Assembly (NCBI RefSeq): GCF_002979775.1
Contig: NZ_PCPR01000020.1
Location: 1-64,000 of the forward strand
Direction of reading: 5' to 3'
Source: Arthrobacter sp. MYb23
GTDB taxonomy: Bacteria; Actinomycetota; Actinomycetes; Actinomycetales; Micrococcaceae
DNA length: 64,000 bases
The position numbers and the translations under genes are program-made. Under the pieces are notes generated by a model that had not been told where the DNA came from, searched no databases, and worked only from the letters and a program-made list of their open reading frames with translations. Below, piece by piece: positions 8,942 through 17,906 of this stretch. How positions within the stretch are numbered: position 1 is the stretch's first letter; each line of letters begins with the position of its first letter.

Positions 8942-11545
8942 GTGAGCCGCATGTCGGGCATCCACAAAAACAGAAGGCTAGGTCGCGTGTTCGATTCAGA
9001 GGTTCAACGAATCCTGGACTTTGTTGCACGCGGCATCGGAGTAAGGGTTGTCGGCTCGCCGGGTAGCGGTAAAACGACGGTCTTACGCAGCGTCATAGGC
9101 AACTTGGAGAAGTCCGGAGTCTCTGTGCACTTCATCAGTGGCCTGCGCACGCATAGAACCATTCCGTACGCGGCCATCAAAGGGCTTGGGCTGGATGTGA
9201 GGCCGGGCCGCAACGGGGTGCTCGACATCGCTGACGTGTTCTCAAGCCAATTGGCCAAGGCCGGGAAAAACTTGGTGGTAGTTGACGATCTTCACCTAGT
9301 GGACAGCGAATCCCTGGCTGTCCTGGAAGCTGTAAGGCGGAGATCGGATTGTCCGATGGTGGCTACGGCCCCCGAAACCTGGTCTTTCTCCAGAGGTCAG
9401 TTGGCCGTCCTTAACAACGGCCGGGAGGCGCATCTGCAACTGGATCCGCTCCACTATGAGCAGGTCCACTTCCTCATCGCACAGGTTCTTGGTGCCCCGG
9501 CGGACGCCGACACAACTGCACGCATCCTCACCAAATCCGCAGGCAACCCGCGCCTCATAGTACGGATCGCAGAGACAGCCTCCCTGAGCAATCTTCTGGT
9601 CATGAAGGACACACAATGGTCCATGTCGGCCGAAAGCCTATGGAACGAGCACCTGCGCGGCACAGTCGAGGCGCTCCTGGCTGAACTGAGCCCTGACGAG
9701 TTCACAGCTCTACATATGATGGCGATTCTGGGTACAGCACGGGTCGACGTACTTCATAAGGTCATTCACGCGGACGCCCTGGAAGGCCTGGAACGCAGGG
9801 GTTTCCTGTCCGTACTGGCAGATCAACACAATGGCACGATTGCTGCCATCAGCCCGCCGGTCATCGCTGACTACTTCCGCGGGAGCAAGAATCTTCGGGA
9901 CCGTAAGTTGCTCCGCAGCAAGATAGCGGGCGTCCTTGAGGCCGCTCCACACGAGGTCCCGGAAGAGAGGACGACGTCGGACGGCCTCTCGCGAGTGCTT
10001 TCATCACTCCGACTTGAGAAGGGTGACGACGACGCCATTACCTCCAGGCAAATCCACGAGCAAAGTACGGAGCGGGAACGCATCCGCTTTGAACGCTGGC
10101 AGGCTAACAAATCAGAGGCAAACGCCGCGGCATTCCTTCGCATCTACTGGGGCGCGCCCCTGAACGTTGAGCGTGCAAGGCGTGTCTGCTCCGAAACAAC
10201 AGACTTCGACGCCGATCCCAAAGACCTCCTGTTTGTCACCGTCACCGAGGCCATGCTTGCCATACACACCGGACGCGGCACGAGCGCGGCCGTCGACATC
10301 CTCCAAAAGTTCGGTGGGGACAATCCGCATTTGCTGGCGGAAGTGGAGAATGCCATCTTGTTCCTCAAGGCGTCCCACGGCAGGGTTCCACTGGACACCA
10401 GCCCGGTGCCAGGAGCTATTGAAAACCGTATGACGGGAATGGGGAGCTTGGTCCATGGGCTGTTGGAGCTTTACCGCTTCAACCCTGCAGCAGCACTGGA
10501 AGCTGTTGATGGCCCAGGTGACGACGACGCCTTCCCACATCTCCGCCCTTTCATCCGCAGTTTCGCATTGTTTGCGGCGGGCCGGGTGGAGGAGTCCTTG
10601 GTTCTTGCCTTGGACTGGCGAGCCGAAGCGCGAAAGAGTCTGGACCAGTTCGGTGTGATCACCAGCAGCTATGTGGCCGCGCATGGCCTGCTCTACGGCG
10701 GACACTTCGAAGAAGCGGAGTACCTCATGAGCAGCGTTTTTGCGATGGGTCGCCCGGGCTTCGTAGTGGACTCGCTCTACGACGCAATGCTCAGGCTCGC
10801 AGGACTCAGACACGCAACAACGGCCATACTGCCTGCGCTTTCCATAGCCGCCCAGGCGCGAACGGAAGTGGCGGATGTTGGGCCACTTCCCGGCATCGGC
10901 AAGGGAGCTTACGAGCTCATAGTCCACAACAACACTCAACCGTCGACGTTCGACCGTAAAGCCACCAAGCTCATCAGGCGGCAGCTGAAGAGCGGCTACG
11001 TCCTCGAAGCCATGATGACTGCGCTGCTTTGTACTTGCCTTTGCCCGGGCCGCCCGGTTCTGGACCTATTGCAGAAAATCCTCCGCGATAGTGGCCTTGA
11101 CGTCCATGATCAGCTCCTTGCCATAGCCTCGGCGGTGGTGGAGGGGGACCATAAGCTGCTTGGGCTTCTGCTCAAACACTACGAGCCTGACATCGACACA
11201 TATCAGGTTGGAATGCTGCTCCGGGGAGCTCTCAAACGTCACGTGATCGAAGGCGATGCCACGGCCGCTGACGCCATGGCACAGGCGTCCTCTGTCTTTG
11301 CTGTCCGGTTCCCGTCAGTAAACGAGCAGCTCTCCTTCAATTCGTTCAGGACCACACCGCTGACCGAACGGGAGATCGAGGTAGCCATCTTGGCCGGACA
11401 CCTCACCAATGTGGAGATCGGGGAACAGCTGGGGATCAGTGCCAGGACGGTGGAGAACCACATCTCCAACGCCTTGCGGAAGTCGGGTGCAACGTCCCGC
11501 AATAGTCTCTTCATGCTCGTGGGGAATTCACTTCCGCCGCGCTGA
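8942..11545 (+). CDS. STAND ATPase / LuxR-family transcriptional regulator
   Basis: An 867-aa LAL-type (MalT-like) regulator. The N-terminal NTPase domain has Walker A GSPGSGKT (38-45) and Walker B VVVDDLH (112-118). A long helical middle region (~370-790) could be TPR-like and sense a ligand or partner. The C-terminus (805-862) is a LuxR/GerE helix-turn-helix, beginning TPLTEREIEV and containing VEIGEQLGISARTVENH. Family members hydrolyse or exchange ATP, multimerise and activate transcription. The start is GTG 8942 (ATG 8951 is in frame) with TAGCCT 5 nt upstream and no ribosome site, so it is probably leaderless. The phased box array upstream suggests autoregulation. Confidence 0.92.
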   Translation: MSRMSGIHKNRRLGRVFDSEVQRILDFVARGIGVRVVGSPGSGKTTVLRSVIGNLEKSGVSVHFISGLRTHRTIPYAAIKGLGLDVRPGRNGVLDIADVFSSQLAKAGKNLVVVDDLHLVDSESLAVLEAVRRRSDCPMVATAPETWSFSRGQLAVLNNGREAHLQLDPLHYEQVHFLIAQVLGAPADADTTARILTKSAGNPRLIVRIAETASLSNLLVMKDTQWSMSAESLWNEHLRGTVEALLAELSPDEFTALHMMAILGTARVDVLHKVIHADALEGLERRGFLSVLADQHNGTIAAISPPVIADYFRGSKNLRDRKLLRSKIAGVLEAAPHEVPEERTTSDGLSRVLSSLRLEKGDDDAITSRQIHEQSTERERIRFERWQANKSEANAAAFLRIYWGAPLNVERARRVCSETTDFDADPKDLLFVTVTEAMLAIHTGRGTSAAVDILQKFGGDNPHLLAEVENAILFLKASHGRVPLDTSPVPGAIENRMTGMGSLVHGLLELYRFNPAAALEAVDGPGDDDAFPHLRPFIRSFALFAAGRVEESLVLALDWRAEARKSLDQFGVITSSYVAAHGLLYGGHFEEAEYLMSSVFAMGRPGFVVDSLYDAMLRLAGLRHATTAILPALSIAAQARTEVADVGPLPGIGKGAYELIVHNNTQPSTFDRKATKLIRRQLKSGYVLEAMMTALLCTCLCPGRPVLDLLQKILRDSGLDVHDQLLAIASAVVEGDHKLLGLLLKHYEPDIDTYQVGMLLRGALKRHVIEGDATAADAMAQASSVFAVRFPSVNEQLSFNSFRTTPLTEREIEVAILAGHLTNVEIGEQLGISARTVENHISNALRKSGATSRNSLFMLVGNSLPPR

Positions 11546-11627
11546 GCCGGGATAGGCTGGATCCACCTCAAACCACCGGTGATTAGCGTTCCCAGCTACG
11601 CCCGGCTTCCCAGTGCGAAGGGTTTTA

Positions 11628-12890
11628 GTGAGCAACTCTCCGGCCTTGGCCCGCCGACTAGGCACGTTCGACGCCTCGCTGATCGGGCTAGGGTCCATGA
11701 TCGGCGCAGGTGTTTTCGCGGCGTTCACCCCGGCCGCTGCAGCGGCAGGATCAGGGCTACTCATCGGTTTGGTGGTGGCTGCCTTCGTAGCCTTCTGCAA
11801 CGCCACATCATCGGCCCAGCTCGCTGCTGCCTATCCAACCTCCGGCGGTACCTATATTTACGGCCGCGAACGGCTCGGCCCCTGGTCTGGGTTTTTGGCC
11901 GGATGGGGCTTCGTCATCGGCAAGACGGCGAGCGCCGCTGCGATGGCAATGACCTTCGCCGCCTATGCCGCACCGCTAGGGTGGGAGCGCCCGGTGGCGA
12001 TTGCCGCCGTCGTGGTTTTGACTGCGGTGAACTATCACGGGGTGACGCGGACAGCCGGGCTGACGCGCGTGCTGGTGATAGCGGTGCTGGCTGCTCTAAC
12101 GATTGCAATCGCTGCGGTGTGGGGTGGCTCAGGTCCTGACTTTGGCAGCTTTGTGGGCGACGGACTGGTGGCCAGCGGCTGGTACGGGATTCTGCAATCG
12201 GCGGGGCTGCTGTTCTTCGCGTTCGCCGGGTACGCAAGGATTGCGACGATGGGCGAAGAAGTTTGCGAACCCAAGCGCACCATTCCACAGGCGATCAGCA
12301 TTGCCCTGGGTATCACCATCATCATCTACGCCGTCATCGCGGTTACCTTGCTCGCTGCCCTCGGCCCGGATGGAGTGGCTGCCACGCCCACGCCGCTGGC
12401 CGATGCTGTGAATGCCGGCGCGTTGGCTTGGGCTGCGCCGGTAGTACGCGTCGGTGCTGCCGTGGCGTCGCTGGGCGCGCTGTTGGCTCTCATCGCAGGA
12501 CTCGGAAGGACGAGCCTGGCCATGGCCCGGGAACACGACCTGCCCCATTGGCTCTCCGCAGTGCACCCTCGGTACAAGGTCCCGCACCGTGCCGAGATCG
12601 CGCTGGCCGCGGTGATCTGCGTGATCATTGCGGTGGCCGATCTTCGCGGGGCAATCGGCTTTTCGTCATTCGGAGTTCTGCTCTACTACTTGGTAGCCAA
12701 CGTCGCTGCCTACACTCAGCCAGGGGAAGACCGGCGGTATCCGAAGTTCCTGCAGGTGGCGGGCGCTGTTGCCTGCGTGGTTCTCGTTGCCACGCTGCCG
12801 CCGATATCCGCTGGCGTGGGTGTGCTGATGTTTGCGGTCGGGATTGTCTATCGCTTGGTGCGTTTGCGGCTTAGCAGTCCGGCCCGCTGA
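11628..12890 (+). CDS. APC-family amino acid permease
   Basis: Integral membrane transporter of the amino acid-polyamine-organocation superfamily, about 12 hydrophobic segments in 420 aa. The N-terminus carries the family signature GLGSMIGAGVFAA in TM1, and the next region YPTSGGTYIYGRERLGPWSGFLAGW is typical of APC TM2-3. It likely imports an amino acid or amine with protons; substrate unknown. Two in-frame GTGs are possible: 11613, and 11628, which has AAGG six nt upstream and is chosen. It follows the LuxR gene by 82 nt on the same strand and could be co-transcribed with it. Confidence 0.85.
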   Translation: MSNSPALARRLGTFDASLIGLGSMIGAGVFAAFTPAAAAAGSGLLIGLVVAAFVAFCNATSSAQLAAAYPTSGGTYIYGRERLGPWSGFLAGWGFVIGKTASAAAMAMTFAAYAAPLGWERPVAIAAVVVLTAVNYHGVTRTAGLTRVLVIAVLAALTIAIAAVWGGSGPDFGSFVGDGLVASGWYGILQSAGLLFFAFAGYARIATMGEEVCEPKRTIPQAISIALGITIIIYAVIAVTLLAALGPDGVAATPTPLADAVNAGALAWAAPVVRVGAAVASLGALLALIAGLGRTSLAMAREHDLPHWLSAVHPRYKVPHRAEIALAAVICVIIAVADLRGAIGFSSFGVLLYYLVANVAAYTQPGEDRRYPKFLQVAGAVACVVLVATLPPISAGVGVLMFAVGIVYRLVRLRLSSPAR

Positions 12891-12901
12891 CGTTCCGGCT
12901 G

Positions 12902-12940
12902 GGCACGGCCCCACCAGGGGGTGGTAGATGGAGCCGTGCC
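12902..12940. terminator. GC-rich hairpin after the APC permease
   Basis: GGCACGGC (12902-12909) pairs with GCCGTGCC (12933-12940), with a nested CCACC/GGTGG stem inside. There is no T-run. It could end the permease transcript on the plus strand and also the predicted short minus-strand transcript from 13007. Confidence 0.5.
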
Positions 12941-12950
12941 GTCATGCCTC

Positions 12951-13007
12951 CTACGCCAGGGCGGGTGGGACTCCCGCCGGACACCGGGATATCCGCCCCG
13001 AAGGCAC
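12951..13007 (-). CDS. Candidate leaderless 18-codon ORF / start of a short transcript
   Basis: Reading the minus strand from phased array 2, a CACCTA box (13043-13038), 18 bp, TAGTCT (13019-13014) and 6 nt lead to a GTG at 13007. The frame encodes MPSGRISRCPAGVPPALA and stops with TAG at 12953-12951. The stop overlaps GGAGG, which is followed after one nt by an ATG (12945) opening a 24-codon frame across the hairpin; that spacing is too short for confident initiation. The product may be a roughly 105-nt small RNA rather than a peptide. Called only because the promoter layout copies that of the LuxR gene. Confidence 0.35.
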   Translation of the reverse strand: MPSGRISRCPAGVPPALA

Positions 13008-13037
13008 AAGAAGAGACTATGGGTGGTTTCCGGGCTC

Positions 13038-13129
13038 TAGGTGTTCGGAGAGGGCGAATAGGTACCGATGTGGCGCGAATTAGGGGTGGTGGGGACCAAA
13101 AATAGGTGCTGGACGAGGGCGCCTAGGTG
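13038..13129 (-). promoter_or_regulatory. Phased CACCTA array 2 (TAGGTG on the plus strand)
   Basis: On the plus strand TAGGTG, TAGGTA, TAGGGG, TAGGTG and TAGGTG start at 13038, 13059, 13081, 13103 and 13124: steps of 21, 22, 22 and 21 bp. These are the reverse complement of the boxes of array 1. Flanks agree too: TAGGTGTTCGGA here and TAGGTGCTCGGA in box 2 of array 1. A sixth weak copy may lie at 13018. The array lies in the 318-bp gap between the permease and the pRiA4b-type gene and points to a minus-strand promoter. Confidence 0.6.
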
Positions 13130-13208
13130 TTGGACCGCCGTCGAGCGCTCGCGCTAGCAGCCCGACCCAAGGACACATGACGCGAAACCACTCCACGGCA
13201 CTGGCAGA

Positions 13209-14480
13209 ATGGCGGATATGGAATCACCCGCCACCGTTCCCGCCGTCGAACTGCGCATTTCCATCAGTGAAACGGAGCCGCTGATCTGGAGGCAACTCGT
13301 TCTCCCCGAAACCGCCACAGTCGCAGAGCTGCACGAAGCCATCCAGTGCGCCTTCGGGTGGAAGAACTCGCATTTGTACGCCGTCGCCGGCCAAGACAAG
13401 TCTGGCAAGCAGCGCATCTTCATGGACGTCGACGGCGGCGATGGTCCCGAGGGTGCCGAAAGCCCAGCTGCCGTGCGGCTGCTGGAGCTGTTCGACGTTC
13501 AGACGCCCGGTCTTTCAGACCTCCTTTACGAGTACGACTTCGGTGACAGCTGGACGCACGAGATCGAGGTTGTGGGTCCCGCTGAGCTACATGAGAACAC
13601 CATCGCCTGCCTCGACGGAGCGATGAGGGGACCCATTGAGGATTCCGGGGGAGTCGGTGGGTACGCCAACGTGGTGGCTGTGGTGAGCAACCGCAAGCAC
13701 CCTGAACACAAGGAAGCTGTTGAATGGCTTGAATTTGTGACGCAGGAACACGTCTCCAAGTTCGACCCGGCCGCCTTTGATCTAGTGGCAATAAACGGGC
13801 AGCTCCGCAGTTTGGCGCAGCGATTCTGGCCAGGTGAGGTGACGGCTGCGGACTACGAAGACGTCCTGGGTCCGATCCTGTGGTTCCTTACGGAGGCCCA
13901 GCTGGACGGCCTACCTTTGACCTCTGCCGGGTACTTGAAGCCCGCCTTCGTGAAGCGCGCCATGACCGAACTTGGCTGGGACGATGAATGGATCTCGGCT
14001 GGACGGGTGGAGGTGAGCACGCCGCCAATCCTGAATCTTCGGGAACAGTTGCAGGAGTGGAAGCTTTTGCGGAAGCTCAAGGACAGGCTGCTCTTGACGC
14101 CCAGAGGACGGAAACTGGCCGGGGACCCCGAAGCCCTGTGGGATTTCCTGGCAAGTGAGTTGGCGAATCCAGACAGCGACGCGGAGCGCATGGCAACGCC
14201 GCTGTTCATCCATTGGGAGCTAACCGGGGACGAGCCACCCTACGGGCTTAGGGATCTGGTGATCCAGGCTGCGCTTCACCAAGGTGGGTTGAGAACCAGA
14301 ACGGGCGGTGAGATTCCCCTGTCATGGGCGAGTGACCTCTACTACGAGGTCACTGGGAGCCTGCACCGGCTGGAGTTGTGGGAGAGGGCCAGCTGGACTC
14401 GACACGACGAGAAATTGTCCGACGCCGGCATCAAGTTTCTGCTGGACGTCCAGAGCCGCTGGGACGGCCGCAGCGTCTGA
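13209..14480 (+). CDS. Plasmid pRiA4b ORF-3 family protein
   Basis: Cytoplasmic 423-aa protein. Residues ~15-190 match the pRiA4b ORF-3-like family, with the family motifs PLIWRQLVLPETATVAELHEAIQCAFGW and LLYEYDFGDSWTHEIEV followed by CLDGAMRGPIEDSGGVGGY. The C-terminal ~220 residues are an uncharacterised extension often seen in actinobacterial members. Biochemical function is unknown. Starts at ATG 13209; a second ATG at 13218 is possible. It is convergent with the Excalibur gene and lies downstream of phased array 2, which however faces away from it. Confidence 0.85.
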   Translation: MADMESPATVPAVELRISISETEPLIWRQLVLPETATVAELHEAIQCAFGWKNSHLYAVAGQDKSGKQRIFMDVDGGDGPEGAESPAAVRLLELFDVQTPGLSDLLYEYDFGDSWTHEIEVVGPAELHENTIACLDGAMRGPIEDSGGVGGYANVVAVVSNRKHPEHKEAVEWLEFVTQEHVSKFDPAAFDLVAINGQLRSLAQRFWPGEVTAADYEDVLGPILWFLTEAQLDGLPLTSAGYLKPAFVKRAMTELGWDDEWISAGRVEVSTPPILNLREQLQEWKLLRKLKDRLLLTPRGRKLAGDPEALWDFLASELANPDSDAERMATPLFIHWELTGDEPPYGLRDLVIQAALHQGGLRTRTGGEIPLSWASDLYYEVTGSLHRLELWERASWTRHDEKLSDAGIKFLLDVQSRWDGRSV

Positions 14481-14504
14481 GACTGCGGCCGCTCCAACTG
14501 GTGG

Positions 14505-15260
14505 CTACCTCTCGCAGCCGATCCCATCATTGTCGTTTCCGTCAAGCTGGTAGATGTCAGTGCCGACCACCGTTACAGGGCCCCTCACGTAAGCCGGACC
14601 ATTACCGCTGCCGCCCGCGCAGTCCACGTCTGAGGCAATTGGCACGCATGCTCCCGCATAGTTGGGGTCGCAATTGCCCTGAGCAGGAGGAGCAACCGGA
14701 ACTACTTTCGGTTGGATTTGCGCTTTAGCGGCGGCATCAGCATCGGCCTTCGCGGCAGCTGCTTCTGCGGCGGCCTTATCTGCCGCGGCTTGGACTGCGG
14801 CCGCTTGATCGGCAGCGGCTTTGTCGGCCGCAACCTTGTCCGCCGCAGCTTTGTCAGCTGCCGCCTTTTCTGCCTCAGCCTTTTCAGCGGCAGCCTTTGC
14901 CGCAGCCTCCGCAGCTCGCTGATCAGAGAGTTTCTTGGCGCTCGCAGAGTCCAGCCATGTCAATTTGCCAGCTTGGTCAACCGTGCAAATGTACGTTTGA
15001 CCGGACGAAGTCTGAGTGGCCTTTTCAGTTGTACAGACCGTGCCAGTGACCTTGCTGGGCGTCGGAGTGGGTGTTGCGGATTGAGTTGCCTTCGCACTGT
15101 TTACAGAGCTGGCGCTTGTCGGCGCTCCCTGAGCACAGGCTGTCGCTGTGAGAAGCAGCGATGTGACAGCCACCAGCCCCAGTGCTTTTCGCCCTTGCGA
15201 CCATGAAGACTTGCTTCGGAAATGCCACTTTTTGGCCGCGCGAATAGAACCCTTTTTCAA
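14505..15260 (-). CDS. Secreted Excalibur calcium-binding domain protein
   Basis: Exported 251-aa protein. A basic N-terminus is followed by a hydrophobic stretch (GLVAVTSLLLTATAC), giving a signal peptide with a possible but weak lipobox at the Cys. The middle is a long Ala/Lys-rich helix built on AAADKAAADK-type repeats (about 55 residues), which may span the cell wall. The last ~40 residues form an Excalibur domain ending DGNDNDGIGCER, with the EF-hand-like Asp pattern. A longer frame opens at 15311, but TTG 15260 is preceded by AAGGGGG with 7-nt spacing and gives a normal signal peptide start (MKKGSIR). Probably a cell-surface protein. Confidence 0.8.
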   Translation of the reverse strand: MKKGSIRAAKKWHFRSKSSWSQGRKALGLVAVTSLLLTATACAQGAPTSASSVNSAKATQSATPTPTPSKVTGTVCTTEKATQTSSGQTYICTVDQAGKLTWLDSASAKKLSDQRAAEAAAKAAAEKAEAEKAAADKAAADKVAADKAAADQAAAVQAAADKAAAEAAAAKADADAAAKAQIQPKVVPVAPPAQGNCDPNYAGACVPIASDVDCAGGSGNGPAYVRGPVTVVGTDIYQLDGNDNDGIGCER

Positions 15261-15354
15261 TGTATTGCCCCCTTGTAGATGCGCCGATGCGATGGCGCAT
15301 CCAGTGACCATAACACCCTGTGCAACAGCAAAGGGAGGAGAAGTTTCCTATGAC

Positions 15355-16740
15355 TTAGCGCGCCGCGTGCTTCTTCCTGTCCCAAGGCTTGGCAGCGCCA
15401 CCCTCCGCACCAACCACCGACGCCCCCGTCCCCAACCCGCGGACCGTCCACCCCGCACTCCGCCAGGCCTCAGCGTCCAGGACGTTTCGAGCGTCCAGCA
15501 CCATCCGGCGTCGTACGAGAGATCCCGCAACAACAGGCGAAAGCGAAACGTATTCGTCCCATTCGGTGAGCAGCAGCACCAGCTCGGCGCCTTCGAGGGC
15601 GCGCTTGGTGGAGGCTTCGAAGCGGATTTGCGGGTAGCGGATCCAGGCGTTGTTGATGGCTTTGGGGTCGGTGACGGTCACGTGAGCGCCGGCGGCGGAG
15701 AGTTGCTGGGCGACGTCCAAGGCGGGGGAGTCGCGGATGTCGTCGGTGTCAGGTTTGAACGCAGCGCCAAGGATGGTCACCGTGCGGCCGGACAGGAAAC
15801 CGCGGCACATCTCGCGGGCCACCTCCACAGCACGGGATCGTTGGTCCAGGTTCACCGAATCAACCAAGGCCATCCACTCATCCACCGACGGAACCGAAAG
15901 TTCGCGCGCCTGCGCCCGGAAAGACCTGATGTCCTTGGGCAGGCAGCCGCCGCCGAAGCCGAGCCCGGCGTGCAGGTAGCGGTTGCCGATGCGCGGATCC
16001 AAGCCCATCGCCTCGCTCAGCTCGCTCACATCAGCGCCGGACGCGTCGCACAGCTCGGCCATCGCATTGATGAAGCTGACCTTCGTAGCCAGGAACGCGT
16101 TCGACGCAGACTTGATGAGTTCCGCCGTCGCGAAATTGCAGACCAGCCGCGGGATGCCCGCACTGATCAGCGGCTCGTACACCGCGTCCAGCGCGGCGGT
16201 AATCGGGGCACCTGCAGCGGCGCCCTTGCCACCAGGGACGCCGTAAACCAGACGATCCGGAACCAGCGAATCCTTCACCGCAGTGCCCTGCCGAAGGAAC
16301 TCCGGGTTCCAGCCGAGCAGCACGTCCGAGCGCCTGGACAGAACCGCGCGGAGCGTTTCCACCGTGCCTACCGGCACCGTAGATTTCCCGACGACCGCGG
16401 CACCCTTGCCCAGGTGCGGCAGGAGGCTCTTCGTGGCGCCCATCAGATAGGAGAGATCGGCAGTGTCAGAGGTTTTGGACTGCGGGGTACCTACGCAAAG
16501 GAAATGAACCTGGGCATCTGCGGCAGCAGCGAAGTCCGTAGTGAACGTCAGCCGACCGGTGGTGCGACCGTCCTTGAGGAGCTCGTCCAAGCCAGGTTCA
16601 TGGAAGGGCGCCATCGCCTTGTTGAGCTGCTCAACTTTGGAGGAGTCGACGTCGATGCCCACCACGGTGTGGCCCATTGAAGCGAGCGTCGCGGCATGGA
16701 CTGCGCCGAGGTAGCCGCAGCCGATCACGGAGATCTTCAT
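15355..16740 (-). CDS. ugd: UDP-glucose 6-dehydrogenase
   Basis: Cytosolic enzyme oxidising UDP-glucose to UDP-glucuronate with two NAD+. The 461 residues start with MKISVIGCGYLG, whose GCGYLG (7-12) is the Rossmann motif. The catalytic Cys motif FGGGCLPKDIRSF and the substrate-loop EFLRQGTAVKD are present. The start ATG 16740 overlaps the upstream glycosyltransferase stop as ATGA, so the two are translationally coupled. In Corynebacterineae UDP-glucuronate feeds glucuronosyl-diacylglycerol, the acceptor of MgtA; the neighbour fits that pathway. Confidence 0.93.
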   Translation of the reverse strand: MKISVIGCGYLGAVHAATLASMGHTVVGIDVDSSKVEQLNKAMAPFHEPGLDELLKDGRTTGRLTFTTDFAAAADAQVHFLCVGTPQSKTSDTADLSYLMGATKSLLPHLGKGAAVVGKSTVPVGTVETLRAVLSRRSDVLLGWNPEFLRQGTAVKDSLVPDRLVYGVPGGKGAAAGAPITAALDAVYEPLISAGIPRLVCNFATAELIKSASNAFLATKVSFINAMAELCDASGADVSELSEAMGLDPRIGNRYLHAGLGFGGGCLPKDIRSFRAQARELSVPSVDEWMALVDSVNLDQRSRAVEVAREMCRGFLSGRTVTILGAAFKPDTDDIRDSPALDVAQQLSAAGAHVTVTDPKAINNAWIRYPQIRFEASTKRALEGAELVLLLTEWDEYVSLSPVVAGSLVRRRMVLDARNVLDAEAWRSAGWTVRGLGTGASVVGAEGGAAKPWDRKKHAAR

Positions 16741-17906
16741 AAGGAGGGTCCTTTGCTTGAGGTGAATTCGCTGGGCCCGCTTGATCCGCTGGGCACGCCG
16801 GAGATGACTTCGTTGTAATGGCGGACCAGGTCTGCGCTGAGGACGGGCCACGTCCGGCCCTGGACCGAAGCGGTTGCTGCCGTTGCGAACGCGCGTCGCT
16901 TGGCGTCGTCGCCGATCAAGTCCTGAACGTAGCCGCGAAGTTGGCTGAGGTTCCCGGGCTCGTACAGCCAGCCGGTGCGCGAGTTTTCCACGAGGTCCAA
17001 AGGGCCGCCACGGCCAGTCGCCACCACGGGAACCCCCGATGCCATGGCTTCCTGGATGGTTTGGCAGAAGGTCTCGAACTCGCCGGGATGGACGAAGAGG
17101 TCGAAGCCCGCGACGGCCTCGGCCAGTGCGTCTCCGCCAAGGAAGCCGGCGAAGTGGGCATTCGGAAGAGCCGCTTGGAGTGCTTCTTTCTGGGGGCCAT
17201 CGCCGACGATGACCAGCTTCGTTTTCGGCAAATCAGCCAGCACGGCGAGATCTTCAACCTGCTTCTCGACGGCGAGCCGGCCGACGTAGCCGATGATGCG
17301 GTGACCGTCGGGCGCTACGGAGCTGCGCCACGCCGTCGAACGTTTTGCGGGATTGAAGCGCGCGGTATCCACACCGCGTCGCCACATGTCCACGCGCAGG
17401 ATGCCGCGTCCGCGCAACTGGTTCAGTGCGAACGTTGACGGCACCAGGGTTCGGGTGGCCAGGAGGTGGATGTTGTCCACGCGGTTCCAGGCCCAGTTCT
17501 CCAGGAACGGCACACCATAGCGGGCGGCGTAGCTGGGAACCTCGGTTTGGTAGATCGCCACAGTGGGGATGCCGAGCTGATGGGCGGCCTGCACGGCACG
17601 CCAGCCGAGGACGAAAGGGGAAGCGAGGTGAACGACGTCGGGGGAGAAATCGGCAAGGATTCGCTTGACCCGATTCACACCACCCAACGCAACCCGCACA
17701 TTCGTGTAACCGGCTAGCGGCACAGAAGGCAGCCGGTGCACATACGCACCCTTCTCGACGCTCGAAACATCAGTGTCCGACGTCGACGGCGCGATCACCA
17801 TCACCTCATCCCCGCGCTCCTGCAGATGCTCCAGCACCCGCAGTATGGAGTGGGTTACCCCATTCATCAATGGCAGGAATGATTCGGCGACGATTGCGAT
17901 CCTCAC
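16737..17906 (-). CDS. GT4 glycosyltransferase, MgtA/PimB-like alpha-mannosyltransferase
   Basis: Membrane-associated GT-B enzyme predicted to transfer mannose from GDP-mannose to a glycolipid. It begins MRIAIVAESFLPLMNGVTHS, the MgtA-type N-terminus, and has the EX7E motif FETFCQTIQEAMASG plus VVGDGP and GYVGRL of GT4 donors. A frame extends 36 codons upstream, but GTG 17906 starts exactly at the conserved MRIAIV and gives 389 aa, the normal size. It overlaps ugd by 4 nt. Together they suggest synthesis of a mannosyl-glucuronosyl-diacylglycerol; the acceptor is inferred. Confidence 0.85.
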   Translation of the reverse strand: MRIAIVAESFLPLMNGVTHSILRVLEHLQERGDEVMVIAPSTSDTDVSSVEKGAYVHRLPSVPLAGYTNVRVALGGVNRVKRILADFSPDVVHLASPFVLGWRAVQAAHQLGIPTVAIYQTEVPSYAARYGVPFLENWAWNRVDNIHLLATRTLVPSTFALNQLRGRGILRVDMWRRGVDTARFNPAKRSTAWRSSVAPDGHRIIGYVGRLAVEKQVEDLAVLADLPKTKLVIVGDGPQKEALQAALPNAHFAGFLGGDALAEAVAGFDLFVHPGEFETFCQTIQEAMASGVPVVATGRGGPLDLVENSRTGWLYEPGNLSQLRGYVQDLIGDDAKRRAFATAATASVQGRTWPVLSADLVRHYNEVISGVPSGSSGPSEFTSSKGPSL

